Source: Sinorhizobium meliloti 4H41
GTDB taxonomy: Bacteria; Pseudomonadota; Alphaproteobacteria; Rhizobiales; Rhizobiaceae
DNA: 64,000 nucleotides
Assembly: GCF_000375585.1 (NCBI RefSeq)
Contig: NZ_AQWP01000004.1
Coordinates: 124,001 to 188,000 of the forward strand
Reading direction: 5' to 3'
Under the pieces are notes generated by a model. It saw only the letters and a program-made list of their open reading frames with translations, was not told the origin of the DNA and ran no database searches. Shown here piece by piece: positions 26,076-34,609 of this stretch; positions within the stretch are counted from its first letter, which is position 1; the number at the start of each line of letters is the position of its first letter. The position numbers and the translations under genes are program-made.

Positions 26076-27053
26076 TTATCTTCGCGCTCGGTATCTGTCG
26101 AACGCCGTCAGCCGCTGCGTCGGAGGATCTGCCTCGTCCCAGCGATAGATCTCCTTCCGAAGGAAGCCGAGTTCAGCCTCGAGCTCCTCCTCGGCGACCT
26201 CAGTCCACCATGATTTTGGGCGGCCGTCGCTGCCGTCAGACCAGCGGTACCCGCGAGCCTTCAGCACGTCCTTCAGGTCGAACGGCGCATTCTCCGCGAA
26301 AATCCTGACCCGTGAACGCTGGCTCGCTTTGTAAAGTTCGGCAAACGGCGGCAGCTTGGCACCGTCCGCAGACTGCTCAAGCACCTCGAGGAGAGCGAAG
26401 CAGTCATCCACAGCCCGATGCCCGTCATGGAAATGTCCGCTCTGACCGATCAGATAGCCGAGCTTCGTGCCTTCGAAACCTCGCCCGCTCCAATCGATTT
26501 CGGAGACCGAGCATGCCCAGGCCTTGCGGACAAACACATCCGAAAGCGCCTCGCAAAACGGCCGATCGAAGCCGGCATTGTGGGCGATGATGAGATCCGC
26601 AGGCCCAACGATCGCTTGGACTGCAGCAATATCGATCGACTGGCCGGCGACCATGGCATCGGTAATACCCGTCAGCCGGGTGATGTCGGGCGGAATGGCG
26701 ATGGTCGGCTGCTGCAAACCGCCATAAACAGCGACCACATCGCCGATCTCACCCTCTGCGTTGTAGGTGAATGCGACCAGCCCGATCTCGATGACCTCGC
26801 ATCTGCGGGCATCGAGGCCGGTTGTCTCGGTGTCGAGGATGACGCCCCTCAGGGGAAAGCCGGGTCTCACATCGGACACGACCGTGCGGGCTTCAAGCTT
26901 TCGCAATATCCTGTAGCGACCCGTTGCCTGCAACGCGGCAAGCATCTCGGTTTCGGAAAGGGAGGTCGATGCCTGCCGGCGGGCCCGGCTTCGCTCGGTT
27001 CTCGCGGCTGCTGGTCGCACATCTCGGGCAAACATGTCGAGCTGAGAGGTCAT
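26076..27053 (-). CDS. DEDDh 3'-5' exonuclease (DNA polymerase III epsilon-like)
   Basis: Nuclease of 325 residues. Exo I LDTETTGLDARRCEVIE, Exo II AHNAGFDRPF, Exo III HRAVDDCFALLEVL (His and Asp of DEDDh). The C-terminal 120 residues contain RGYRWSDGSDGRPKSWW, a pattern typical of stand-alone epsilon-like proteins in Rhizobiales. Start at MTSQLDMF follows GGGGA; the longer frame has an unlike N-terminus. Convergent with the TMADH-like gene, not part of the catabolic cluster. Confidence 0.85.
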   Translation of the reverse strand: MTSQLDMFARDVRPAAARTERSRARRQASTSLSETEMLAALQATGRYRILRKLEARTVVSDVRPGFPLRGVILDTETTGLDARRCEVIEIGLVAFTYNAEGEIGDVVAVYGGLQQPTIAIPPDITRLTGITDAMVAGQSIDIAAVQAIVGPADLIIAHNAGFDRPFCEALSDVFVRKAWACSVSEIDWSGRGFEGTKLGYLIGQSGHFHDGHRAVDDCFALLEVLEQSADGAKLPPFAELYKASQRSRVRIFAENAPFDLKDVLKARGYRWSDGSDGRPKSWWTEVAEEELEAELGFLRKEIYRWDEADPPTQRLTAFDRYRARR

Positions 27054-27179
27054 CCGGTCCCCATCGTTAAGGTGCTCCAACTCTAAAGCGCCGGTTGCCC
27101 TGTGAACACCTCCCCCATGCTCATACCCACCGATAATGCGATGGAGCACCCCACATGCGCTCAGCGCGTCGGTAAAAAA

Positions 27180-27860
27180 TCATGCCGGGACGGCCGTTTT
27201 TTCCTGCGTGTCCTGCTGCGGCCACCGCTGCAATGCTTCCCGTCCGGCCTCCGTCAGGCCATAGACGCCTCTGTCGAGCCGTTCAAACCAGCCATAGACA
27301 TTCGAAAGCAGTATCTTCCCGGCATCCGGGACGCCGGATCTGATTTCACCCACGCGCAGCGGGCCTGATGCCAGCGCCAGCGCACAGCCGAGCGCCTGCT
27401 GGCGGTACGCGGTCATGACAGGCGCGCGTGTGCTCCCGCCTATTGCTGGATCGCCGCGCCGCCTCTGGTGTTCGCGCATGAGCTTCGAACGCCGTTTCGG
27501 ATTGGTGCGCGGCATCGGCGATACGGAGCCGACGATCACGCTGACGTCGCCGGCATCGGAAATGCCGAGCATGCCTATCCCGAGCCTGCGACAGAGATCG
27601 CGGTAGCGTTTATCGGCCTCGCGACCTTTTCCCTTGGCCGAGACCCGCGCCGCGATCCAGACCTCGTCCGCGACAGCGGCGCGATCGACGGCCTGCAGTA
27701 TGAGCTCCAGATTAAAGCGCAGCTTCAGTTCGCAGATCACGACCACGCGCGGATCGTCGTCGCTCAGGCCGACGAGATCGCAGCCGTCAATCTCGCCCTT
27801 GACGACGTAACCTGCCTTTTCGAGAAAGCCTTTGACGGGGAGATAAAGCGACGTTTCCAT
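27180..27860 (-). CDS. DUF2161 protein, predicted PD-(D/E)XK-type fold
   Basis: Protein of 226 residues beginning METSLYLPVKGFLEKAGYVV, the family hallmark. The putative nuclease-like core reads GCDLVGLSDDDPRVVVICELK (Asp...ExK). The C-terminal part has a winged-helix look (YGWFERLDRGVYGLTEAG). Biochemical function is not established to my knowledge. It lies 127 bp upstream of the exonuclease on the same strand, so a DNA- or RNA-processing pair is possible. Confidence 0.75.
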   Translation of the reverse strand: METSLYLPVKGFLEKAGYVVKGEIDGCDLVGLSDDDPRVVVICELKLRFNLELILQAVDRAAVADEVWIAARVSAKGKGREADKRYRDLCRRLGIGMLGISDAGDVSVIVGSVSPMPRTNPKRRSKLMREHQRRRGDPAIGGSTRAPVMTAYRQQALGCALALASGPLRVGEIRSGVPDAGKILLSNVYGWFERLDRGVYGLTEAGREALQRWPQQDTQEKTAVPA

Positions 27861-27936
27861 ATGCCTGCAGGTTGAAGCGAAGAATCGCTCTGTAAGCTAT
27901 ATCGATCCGCCCCTACCGGACAATCATCCTAATCGG

Positions 27937-27966
27937 ATAAAACCCGCGGCCGGACGGCCGCGGGTC
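27937..27966 (-). terminator. Rho-independent terminator of the TRAP operon
   Basis: On the minus strand a 9-bp GC stem CCCGCGGCC/GGCCGCGGG with a 4-nt loop, followed by GTTTTAT... run of Ts, 55 bp after the DctP stop. A classic intrinsic terminator. Confidence 0.8.
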
Positions 27967-28018
27967 TCCTGGAAGCATAGAGCAAGGCCACGCTCCGTGA
28001 CGCAGCCTGTTTTGTTGT

Positions 28019-29023
28019 TTACTTGCGGATCTCTTCCAGCTTGGCGAGAATGGGGTCTACCACGTCGGCACCGATCTCAGCCTTGTGCTTTTCATAGACG
28101 ACCATGGACTTCTCGCGGATGCGAGCCTGTTCTTCAGCAGACAGGGTATTCACTTCGAGACCAGCTTCCTTGATCTTCTCCAGCGACTTCTTGTTGAGCT
28201 CCTGGATGACCTTGCGCTCCTCATCGCGGCCGACGACTGCGCATTCACGCAGTGCTGCCTGCTCTTCCGGCGTATAGCTGTCGAAGATCGGCTTCGAGAA
28301 CAGGAAGAGGAAGGGCGTATAAGCGTGGTTCGTCTCGGTCACGTACTTCTGCACTTCGAAGAACTTCGACGTATCGATCGTCACATAGGGGTTTTCCTGC
28401 GCATCGATCGCCTTGGTTTCGAGCGCCGAGAAGACTTCGCCGAAAGCCATCGGAGTGGCGTTGGCACCGAGGTTCTGGAAGGTGTCGAGGAAGATGTTGT
28501 TCTGCATCACGCGAACCTTCATCCCTTCGAAGTCTTCCCACTTGGTGACAGGACGAACCGAATTCGACAGGTTACGGAAGCCGTTTTCCCAGTAGGCGAG
28601 ATTGACCAGGCCGGCCGCTTCCAGCTTCTCGTTCATCATGTCGCCGAAATCGCCATCGAGCACCGTGTAGGCTTCCTGAGCGTTGCCGAAGAGGAACGGC
28701 AGATCGAATACGCCGAGTGCCGGTATGATGCCGACGAGCGGCGAGGACGAGGTGACGACGGCCTCCTGCACGCCGGAGCGCAGGGCCTGCGTCGCCTGAA
28801 GGTCGCCGCCGAGCGCGCCGCCCCAGAAAGCGGTGAGCTTCAGCTTGCCACCGGATTTCTGATCGAGACAGGCCTGCATCGCCTTGATGCCGTTACCGAC
28901 CGGATGGTCTTCGTTGATGCCGTTCGACACGCGGATGTTGCGGTCGTTGAACTCGGCGAAAGCCGGCGCCGCGGCCGAAAGACCGAAAGCGATGGCAGTC
29001 GTGGCAAGAAGCAGTTTTCTCAC
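28019..29023 (-). CDS. TRAP transporter solute-binding protein (DctP family)
   Basis: Periplasmic receptor of 334 residues. GTG start after GGGAGG; signal peptide LLLATTAIAFGLSAAAPAFA. Typical DctP features: the Arg-containing segment (GMKVRVMQNNIFLDTFQNLG) that binds the substrate carboxylate, and MAFGEVFSALETKAIDAQEN. Last gene of the operon XylX-like, DctQ, DctM, DctP. Substrate is expected to be a sugar acid, given the neighbouring enzymes. Confidence 0.9.
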   Translation of the reverse strand: MRKLLLATTAIAFGLSAAAPAFAEFNDRNIRVSNGINEDHPVGNGIKAMQACLDQKSGGKLKLTAFWGGALGGDLQATQALRSGVQEAVVTSSSPLVGIIPALGVFDLPFLFGNAQEAYTVLDGDFGDMMNEKLEAAGLVNLAYWENGFRNLSNSVRPVTKWEDFEGMKVRVMQNNIFLDTFQNLGANATPMAFGEVFSALETKAIDAQENPYVTIDTSKFFEVQKYVTETNHAYTPFLFLFSKPIFDSYTPEEQAALRECAVVGRDEERKVIQELNKKSLEKIKEAGLEVNTLSAEEQARIREKSMVVYEKHKAEIGADVVDPILAKLEEIRK

Positions 29024-29073
29024 GGGGTATCCTCCCTTGGATTGTTGGTGAGGGGTTGCGGGTTAAGGCCCTT

Positions 29074-30351
29074 CTAATGGAGCCAGCGTGCGGGCACGAT
29101 GACGATGTCCGGGAACAGGACCAGAAGGAGAAGCACGAGTATCTGGGCTACCAGAAATGGCGTCACGCCGACAATTACCTTGCCGAGCGGAACCCGGCCG
29201 ACGCCGCTGACGACGTTCAATACGACGCCGACTGGTGGGGTCAGCAGCCCTATGCAGGTATTCATGATGAACAGGACACCGAAATAGACAGGATCGATTC
29301 CGGCCTGCTTGATGATCGGCATGAGCACCGGCGTCAGGATCAGGATCGTGGGCGTAAGGTCGAGTGCGGTGCCCACCACCAATACGACCAGCATGATGAC
29401 GAGCATCAGAAGCGTCGGGCGGTCGATCAGCGGAGAGATGAAGCCGGTGATTTCCGCTGGTATGTTCGCTGCAGTGATCAGCCACGAGGAAACGAGCGCG
29501 GCGCAAACGAGGAACATGATCACAGCGGTGGTCTTCGCCGCCTGGAGTATGACACCCGGCAGGTCACGGGGCTTGAGTTCCCGATAAATGAACATGCCGA
29601 CGAAGAGGGCGTAGACTGCGGCAACCACGGCAGCTTCGGTCGGCGTCACGACGCCGGCCTTGATGCCGCCGAGGATGATGACCGGCATGCCAAGAGCCCA
29701 AAGGGCCCGCCCGGTGGCGCGGAGCCGCTCGCTCGCCGGCGTGCGTGGAAGCGGCTGGATATCATCCTTCCGCACAACCAGCAGCCACGTGCCGACAAGG
29801 GCGATACCCATGATGAGACCGGGCACGATGCCTGCCATGAAGAGCTGCGTAATCGAGACGTTCGCCGCCACTCCGAACACGATGAAGGCCATGGATGGGG
29901 GGATGACGGGGGCAATGACACCACCTGCAGCGATCAGGCCCGCAGACCGGGGAACGTTGTAGCCGGCCTTCGCCATCATCGGAATCAGGATTGCCGCAAG
30001 TGCCGCGGTGTCGGCTGCCGCCGAACCCGAGATACTTGCCATGATCACGGCCGCCATGATGGCAACGATGCCGAGACCGCCGCGTATATGACCGACACAG
30101 GCGATTGCGAAATCGATGATGCGACGCGACAATCCGCCGGCGTTCATCAATTCACCGGCGAGAATGAAGAAGGGGATGGCGAGGAGCGTGAATGTATCGG
30201 CGCCCGCGATCATGTTTTGAGCGATGATCTGGGTGTTAAACATGCCCATGTACCACATGAGCATGACGCCGCAGAACATCAGCGAGAAGGCAACCGGCAC
30301 GCCGATTGCCATGGCGCCGAGCAGCGAAACGATGAAGACGACAAGGGTCAT
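29074..30351 (-). CDS. TRAP transporter large permease (DctM)
   Basis: Integral membrane protein of 425 residues with about twelve helices, the Na+-coupled transport subunit. Opens with VVFIVSLLGAMAIGVPVAFS; PFFILAGELMNAGGL, SGSAAADTAAL and IPPSMAFIVFG are family motifs. ATG overlaps the DctQ stop (TAATG). Confidence 0.92.
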   Translation of the reverse strand: MTLVVFIVSLLGAMAIGVPVAFSLMFCGVMLMWYMGMFNTQIIAQNMIAGADTFTLLAIPFFILAGELMNAGGLSRRIIDFAIACVGHIRGGLGIVAIMAAVIMASISGSAAADTAALAAILIPMMAKAGYNVPRSAGLIAAGGVIAPVIPPSMAFIVFGVAANVSITQLFMAGIVPGLIMGIALVGTWLLVVRKDDIQPLPRTPASERLRATGRALWALGMPVIILGGIKAGVVTPTEAAVVAAVYALFVGMFIYRELKPRDLPGVILQAAKTTAVIMFLVCAALVSSWLITAANIPAEITGFISPLIDRPTLLMLVIMLVVLVVGTALDLTPTILILTPVLMPIIKQAGIDPVYFGVLFIMNTCIGLLTPPVGVVLNVVSGVGRVPLGKVIVGVTPFLVAQILVLLLLVLFPDIVIVPARWLH

Positions 30352-30884
30352 TAAGTGCGCTCCGCCAGCTGCTCGAGAGACATGTTTTCACCGGCGAAGG
30401 CGGCGATTTCTTCTTCCGTGACGCGCCCCGTCAGCAGGCGGAATAGGCGCTCGAGCGCGATCAGGACCACGCCCGCTCCGGTGAAATATCCGATCCCATA
30501 GACCCACAGCATCGAGATGCCGGTAACGGGTGCGGCCATCGACGCATTGATCGGCGATTGCTTCCAGGTGCCCCAGAAGAAGATCGCCGACACGGCGATG
30601 ACGACGATATTGGAGAGAATCATGCAGATGATGCGGCCCTTGCGGCCGAACAGCGAGACCAAGGTCTCGACCCCGACGTGCGAATTTTCACGGAAGGTGA
30701 CAACCGCACCGATGAAGGTGAGCCACACGAAGAAATACCGTGACATCTCGTCCGAGACGTTGATGCCCGAATTGAAGCCGTAGCGCAGCACGACGTTCAG
30801 GAACACCATCACCGCCATGCCTGCGAGCAGCACGATCAAGAGCAGCTCGAGCAGTTTATAGAACGTATCGATCGCTTTTTGCAT
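30351..30884 (-). CDS. TRAP transporter small permease (DctQ)
   Basis: Four-helix membrane subunit of 177 residues. Family marks: NVVLRYGFNSGINVSDEMSR (R-Y-x-F...E/D-E) and FFVWLTFIGAVVTFRENSHV. Its ATG directly follows the stop of the XylX-like gene, and its stop overlaps the DctM ATG, so the three are translated together. Confidence 0.92.
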   Translation of the reverse strand: MQKAIDTFYKLLELLLIVLLAGMAVMVFLNVVLRYGFNSGINVSDEMSRYFFVWLTFIGAVVTFRENSHVGVETLVSLFGRKGRIICMILSNIVVIAVSAIFFWGTWKQSPINASMAAPVTGISMLWVYGIGYFTGAGVVLIALERLFRLLTGRVTEEEIAAFAGENMSLEQLAERT

Positions 30885-32063
30885 CTAGCCCTCCCGTTTC
30901 GCCTGCAAGAGCCCGCGTTCGGCCAGGTTCTTCATCAGAGCGCCCAGGCCGAAGCTCCATTTCGGGCAGCGGTCGCTATGATCGACCCAATTCACGAGGC
31001 GTCCGAGGCGCGGCGTCGAGATCTCGACCCGGTCTCCGATTTCATGGGTGAAACCGAGCCCGGCGCCCCGACGATCCTTCACTGGCGCAAACATCGTTCC
31101 GAGGAAGAAGACCACGCCATCCGGATACTGGTGGTTGTCGTTGAGAAGTTGCGAAACGAGGTCTTCCGGGCTGCGGCTGATGGCCGACATCGGGCTGACG
31201 CCGGTCATCTTGAAACCTTCTTTGCCGTCGACGACGAGCGAGACTTCCGCCTGTTTCACGTCCTCGATCGTGAAAGCACCGTCGAAGAGCCGGATGAACG
31301 GGCCGATCGAGCAGGACGCATTATTGTCCTTCGCCTTGCTGAGAAGCAGTGCGGAGCGGCCTTCGAAGTCCCGAAGATTGACGTCGTTGCCGAGCGTCGC
31401 ACCGACGATCCTGCCCTTCGACGTGACGGCAAGCACCACCTCCGGCTCCGGATTGTTCCAGTCGGATTTGGGGTGGATACCGATATAAGCACCACAACCG
31501 ACCGACGACATGGGCTGCGCCTTGGTGAAGATTTCAGCATCGGGGCCGATACCCACTTCGAGGTACTGCGACCAAAGACCAAGCTCCTGGAGCAGTTTCT
31601 TGACCTCGGCGGCCTTGTCGGAGCCGGCTACGAGGCCTTTGAGATTGTCGCCGAGGACGGGGGCCAGCCGGCCGCGAATTTCCTGCGCGCGCAGCGGATC
31701 GCCCTTGGCCTGCTCCTCGATCACCCGCTCCAGCATGCTGTCCGCAAAGGTGACGCCAGCCGCCTTGACGGCCTGCAGATCGGCAGGCGCCAGAAGATCG
31801 CCCGCCTCGCCACGGAGGAATGCATCGAGAGAGCCGAGGCTGATAAAGCGCGACGGGTCGCGCAACGCGTCGACAAGGCCGTCGATCTCAAGAAGCTCGG
31901 AAATCGTAGCCGCGAGTGGAGTCAGGTCGAAAACCTCTCCATCCGAGATCAGGACCGGGCAAGGTCCGCCGGCGGTTTTGGACCAGACGCGCCCGACGAG
32001 CATCGCGCCGGATGCGTCCGCGGGCTGGATTGATTCAGCGCTCAGTGCCTGTTCGAAACTCAC
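30885..32063 (-). CDS. FAH-family protein, XylX-like (2-keto-3-deoxy-pentonate dehydratase type)
   Basis: Fumarylacetoacetate-hydrolase-superfamily enzyme of 392 residues. The C-terminal metal site shows EPEVVLAV, GNDVNLRDFEGRS (normally NDxSxRD) and KAKDNNASCSIGP. Length and N-terminus (GPCPVLISDGEVFDLTPLAA) fit XylX, which dehydrates 2-keto-3-deoxy-D-xylonate to 2-oxoglutarate semialdehyde in the Weimberg pathway. GTG 32063 has GGAGGA with 7 nt spacing and is preferred over ATG 32081. First gene of the TRAP operon; with the IlvD-type dehydratase at 36480 it gives the two dehydrations of a pentonate route. Exact substrate inferred. Confidence 0.75.
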   Translation of the reverse strand: MSFEQALSAESIQPADASGAMLVGRVWSKTAGGPCPVLISDGEVFDLTPLAATISELLEIDGLVDALRDPSRFISLGSLDAFLRGEAGDLLAPADLQAVKAAGVTFADSMLERVIEEQAKGDPLRAQEIRGRLAPVLGDNLKGLVAGSDKAAEVKKLLQELGLWSQYLEVGIGPDAEIFTKAQPMSSVGCGAYIGIHPKSDWNNPEPEVVLAVTSKGRIVGATLGNDVNLRDFEGRSALLLSKAKDNNASCSIGPFIRLFDGAFTIEDVKQAEVSLVVDGKEGFKMTGVSPMSAISRSPEDLVSQLLNDNHQYPDGVVFFLGTMFAPVKDRRGAGLGFTHEIGDRVEISTPRLGRLVNWVDHSDRCPKWSFGLGALMKNLAERGLLQAKREG

Positions 32064-32083
32064 GAGAAATCCTCCGCTCATCT

Positions 32084-32127
32084 CGTACCTCGAAGGTACG
32101 GGTCTCTATTGTCAGGATGTCTGACAA
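32084..32127 (-). promoter_or_regulatory. Operator palindrome and leader hairpin of the TRAP operon
   Basis: TTGTCAG-N5-CTGACAA at 32109-32127, a perfect 7-bp inverted repeat of the TTGTC/GACAA type bound by FadR/FCD regulators. A related half-palindrome occurs at 34526-34540. Between it and the gene lies a perfect hairpin CGTACCT-cga-AGGTACG (32084-32100), in the probable leader. Confidence 0.6.
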
Positions 32128-32227
32128 CGAGATGACCTGCTTCTAGTATGACTTTTTGGCCATGTCTAGGCCGTTGGTAAGTAAAGTCTGATGCGCCCCT
32201 CACGGGCTGCGCCGCCCGACCCGAACC

Positions 32228-32944
32228 TCAGGACGAGAAGCTTTCAATCGTCAGGTCCAGGCGGGCCGCCGCCCCGTTCAGATGGTTGCGCATCGCCTCC
32301 TCGGCCTTGGCCGGATCCCGCGCCGCCACGCCATCTCGGATAGAGACATGTTCCGCAATCGTGACTTCGACGATCTCCTCAAGAATTGCAGCGGCGCGTG
32401 CCGCGTTGATCGCCAGGCTGATCCGCTCGGCGATGAATCCGATGAAAAGCAGGAAATATTCGTTATGGGTGGCCGCCGCAATCGCCCGATGAAATGCGAG
32501 GTCGGCGACGATCCCCTGCTCCGTCCATTTTTCCGCGCCGGTCATCTGCTGCAACGCCTCGTCGATCCTGCTCAATTCCTGCGGTGTATGATGGATCGCC
32601 GCAAGCCGGGCCGCCTCCACCTCAAGCGGAATACGGAGCTGAAACAGATCCCGGAAACTTCCCCGATTGGCGAGATCACCCTGCTCTATGCGCAGCGATT
32701 GCCGGCGCTCGATTTCGGTCGCGAAGGCACCGACGCCCTGGCGCGTTTCCACCAGGCCCTCATTTCGCAATTGAGCTATCGCCTCCCGCACCACCGAGCG
32801 GCTGACACCGAAGGTCGTGGCGAGCAGATGCTCCGTCGGCAGTTTCTCTCCGGGTGCGATACGTCCTTCGGTGATCTCCCTGCCGATCTTCGCCGCGATG
32901 CGCGCGGGCAAATGCTCGCTCCTGCTGATCTGGCCGAAATCCAT
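32228..32944 (-). CDS. GntR-family (FadR/FCD) transcriptional regulator
   Basis: Repressor-type regulator of 238 residues. Winged helix: LPARIAAKIGREITEGRIAP, then the recognition helix LATTFGVSRSVVREAIAQLR. FCD domain with LAFHRAIAAATHN (metal His) and EHVSIRDGVAARD. Start ATG 32944; TTG 32953, with GGGAGAG five bases before it, is an alternative. It follows the FAD dehydrogenase gene closely and sits between two TTGTC/GACAA-like sites, so it is the likely regulator of both flanking promoters. Confidence 0.85.
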   Translation of the reverse strand: MDFGQISRSEHLPARIAAKIGREITEGRIAPGEKLPTEHLLATTFGVSRSVVREAIAQLRNEGLVETRQGVGAFATEIERRQSLRIEQGDLANRGSFRDLFQLRIPLEVEAARLAAIHHTPQELSRIDEALQQMTGAEKWTEQGIVADLAFHRAIAAATHNEYFLLFIGFIAERISLAINAARAAAILEEIVEVTIAEHVSIRDGVAARDPAKAEEAMRNHLNGAAARLDLTIESFSS

Positions 32945-32967
32945 TGCCGCCAAGATTGCTCTCCCTT

Positions 32968-34413
32968 TTAGAATCTCAGTTGACAACCGGGATTCATGAT
33001 CATCTCCGGGTCAACGGCATGCTTGAGCGCCGTCAACAGCTTTCGGCGGGTCTCCGGCAGCCTGGCGTCGAAATCCGGTCGCTTCAGGCGCCCGATACCA
33101 TGCTCGGCGCTGATGCTTCCGGTATAGCGATCGAGCACCTCGTTCACGACCGTCTTGGCCTTGTAGATCAATTCAATCCGCTCGTCGGGCGTACTGCCGG
33201 CCGGCGGCAGGACGTTGAGATGCACATTGCCGTCGCCGACATGGCCATAGGAAACGCTGACGGCGCCGGGAAGCGCGTCGGAGACCGCCTTTTCCGCCTC
33301 CTCTACGAAGGATGCCAGCTCTGAGAGCGGAACGGAGATATCGGTGCGCATATGAGCGCCGCGTTTCGCCTGGCCTTCGTTCATGCCCTCGCGGATCAAC
33401 CAAAGATTGCGCGCCTGCGTCTGCGAGGCGGCGATCGTTCCGTCGAGGACAAGCCCCTCCTCCATCACACCTTCGAGGAAGCGCTGCATCAGATCGTCGA
33501 CATCGACGAGGCCGGAGCCGGAAATCTCCATCAGCACATAGGCTGGATATTCCGCCGAGATCGGGATCGGCAAATCCGGCATCGCCTCCTGCGCCAAGGT
33601 GAAGGCGAGCGGCGGCATGAATTCGAAGGCCGACATCAGGTCGCAACAGTCCCGACGCGCCCGGCGATAGAGCTTGATGGCATCTTCCAGGGAGGCAAGA
33701 CCGAGCAGCGCCGTGGCTACGTGATCCGGATAGGGCGTCAGCTTGATGGAGACGGCGGTGATGATGCCGAGCGTGCCTTCCGCACCGATGAAAAGCTGCT
33801 TCAGGTCTATGCCGCGATTGTCCTTTCTCAGCGTCGACAGACCTTCGAGGATGCTGCCGTCCGGGAGGACCACTTCAAGTCCCAGCACCAATTCGCGGGT
33901 CATGCCGTAGCGGAGCACGTTGATGCCGCCGGCATTCGTCGAAACATTTCCCCCGATCTGGCAGCTTCCCTGGGCACCGAGTGCAAGCGGAAAGAACATG
34001 CCCATCTCCGCAATCGCATCCTTGAGTTCGGACAGGATGCAGCCGGACTCGACCACCGCCGAAAAGTCGGCCGCATCGATCTTGCGGATGCGGTTCATGC
34101 GAGAGAGAGAAAGCACGACCTGCCTCTCCGGAGCATCGGGGATCGCTCCGAGCACGAGGCCGGTATTGCCGCCCTGCGGCACGATCGAAAGCCCAAGCTC
34201 ACGGCAGGCCTTCACGGCCGCCGCCACCTGCTCCGTCGAGCGCGGACGAACCACCGCCACGGTCCCGCTGGTTACGTCGCCATGCCAGTCGCGGCAGTAA
34301 CGGAGCATTTCCTCCGTTTCGCTCAGCACGATATCCTCGCCGAGCATCTGACGTAGCACCAGGCGCAGTTCCGCAGGTCCCTTTGCTTCCTCTATCGTGC
34401 CTGCGCCCGTCAT
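32968..34413 (-). CDS. FAD-binding 2-hydroxyacid dehydrogenase (GlcD/D-lactate dehydrogenase type)
   Basis: PCMH/VAO-type flavoprotein of 481 residues. FAD-binding motifs VVRPRSTEQVAAAVKAC, PQGGNTGLVLGA and GNVSTNAGGINVLRYG; C-terminal substrate-side motif YGHVGDGNVHLNV and the family's closing SAEHGIGRLKR. Oxidises a D-2-hydroxy acid to the 2-keto acid and gives electrons to the quinone pool or a protein acceptor. ATG 34413 has GAGGAGG upstream; the earlier frame adds 36 unlike residues. Cotranscribed with the GntR gene from the divergent promoter region 34414-34609. Confidence 0.88.
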   Translation of the reverse strand: MTGAGTIEEAKGPAELRLVLRQMLGEDIVLSETEEMLRYCRDWHGDVTSGTVAVVRPRSTEQVAAAVKACRELGLSIVPQGGNTGLVLGAIPDAPERQVVLSLSRMNRIRKIDAADFSAVVESGCILSELKDAIAEMGMFFPLALGAQGSCQIGGNVSTNAGGINVLRYGMTRELVLGLEVVLPDGSILEGLSTLRKDNRGIDLKQLFIGAEGTLGIITAVSIKLTPYPDHVATALLGLASLEDAIKLYRRARRDCCDLMSAFEFMPPLAFTLAQEAMPDLPIPISAEYPAYVLMEISGSGLVDVDDLMQRFLEGVMEEGLVLDGTIAASQTQARNLWLIREGMNEGQAKRGAHMRTDISVPLSELASFVEEAEKAVSDALPGAVSVSYGHVGDGNVHLNVLPPAGSTPDERIELIYKAKTVVNEVLDRYTGSISAEHGIGRLKRPDFDARLPETRRKLLTALKHAVDPEMIMNPGCQLRF

Positions 34414-34525
34414 GCTCCTTGCCCCTCCTCGCGCGTCTCTGCGCAAGCGTCCGCCATATGCCTGCACGCGATCGAGATTCTTTCGCTCGAACCGCCAGTC
34501 TCCTGTTTTCAATCGAAGCATATAA

Positions 34526-34540
34526 GGTTATCAGACAACC
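34526..34540. promoter_or_regulatory. FCD-type operator in the divergent promoter region
   Basis: Near-perfect palindrome GGTTATCAGACAACC in the 196-bp gap between the divergent FAD dehydrogenase and DenD genes. The core matches the CTGACAA half at 32121-32127, indicating common control by the adjacent FadR-type regulator (inference). Confidence 0.55.
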
Positions 34541-34609
34541 GTACAAGACATATTTTCGACCCGCATGAAGACCTGATCGCATGCGGCCTCACTCAAGGAG
34601 GAGACATTC

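Noticed and set aside
24950..26308. 452-codon plus-strand frame overlapping the TMADH-like gene
   Set aside because: Arg/His-rich shifted-frame translation of a real gene.
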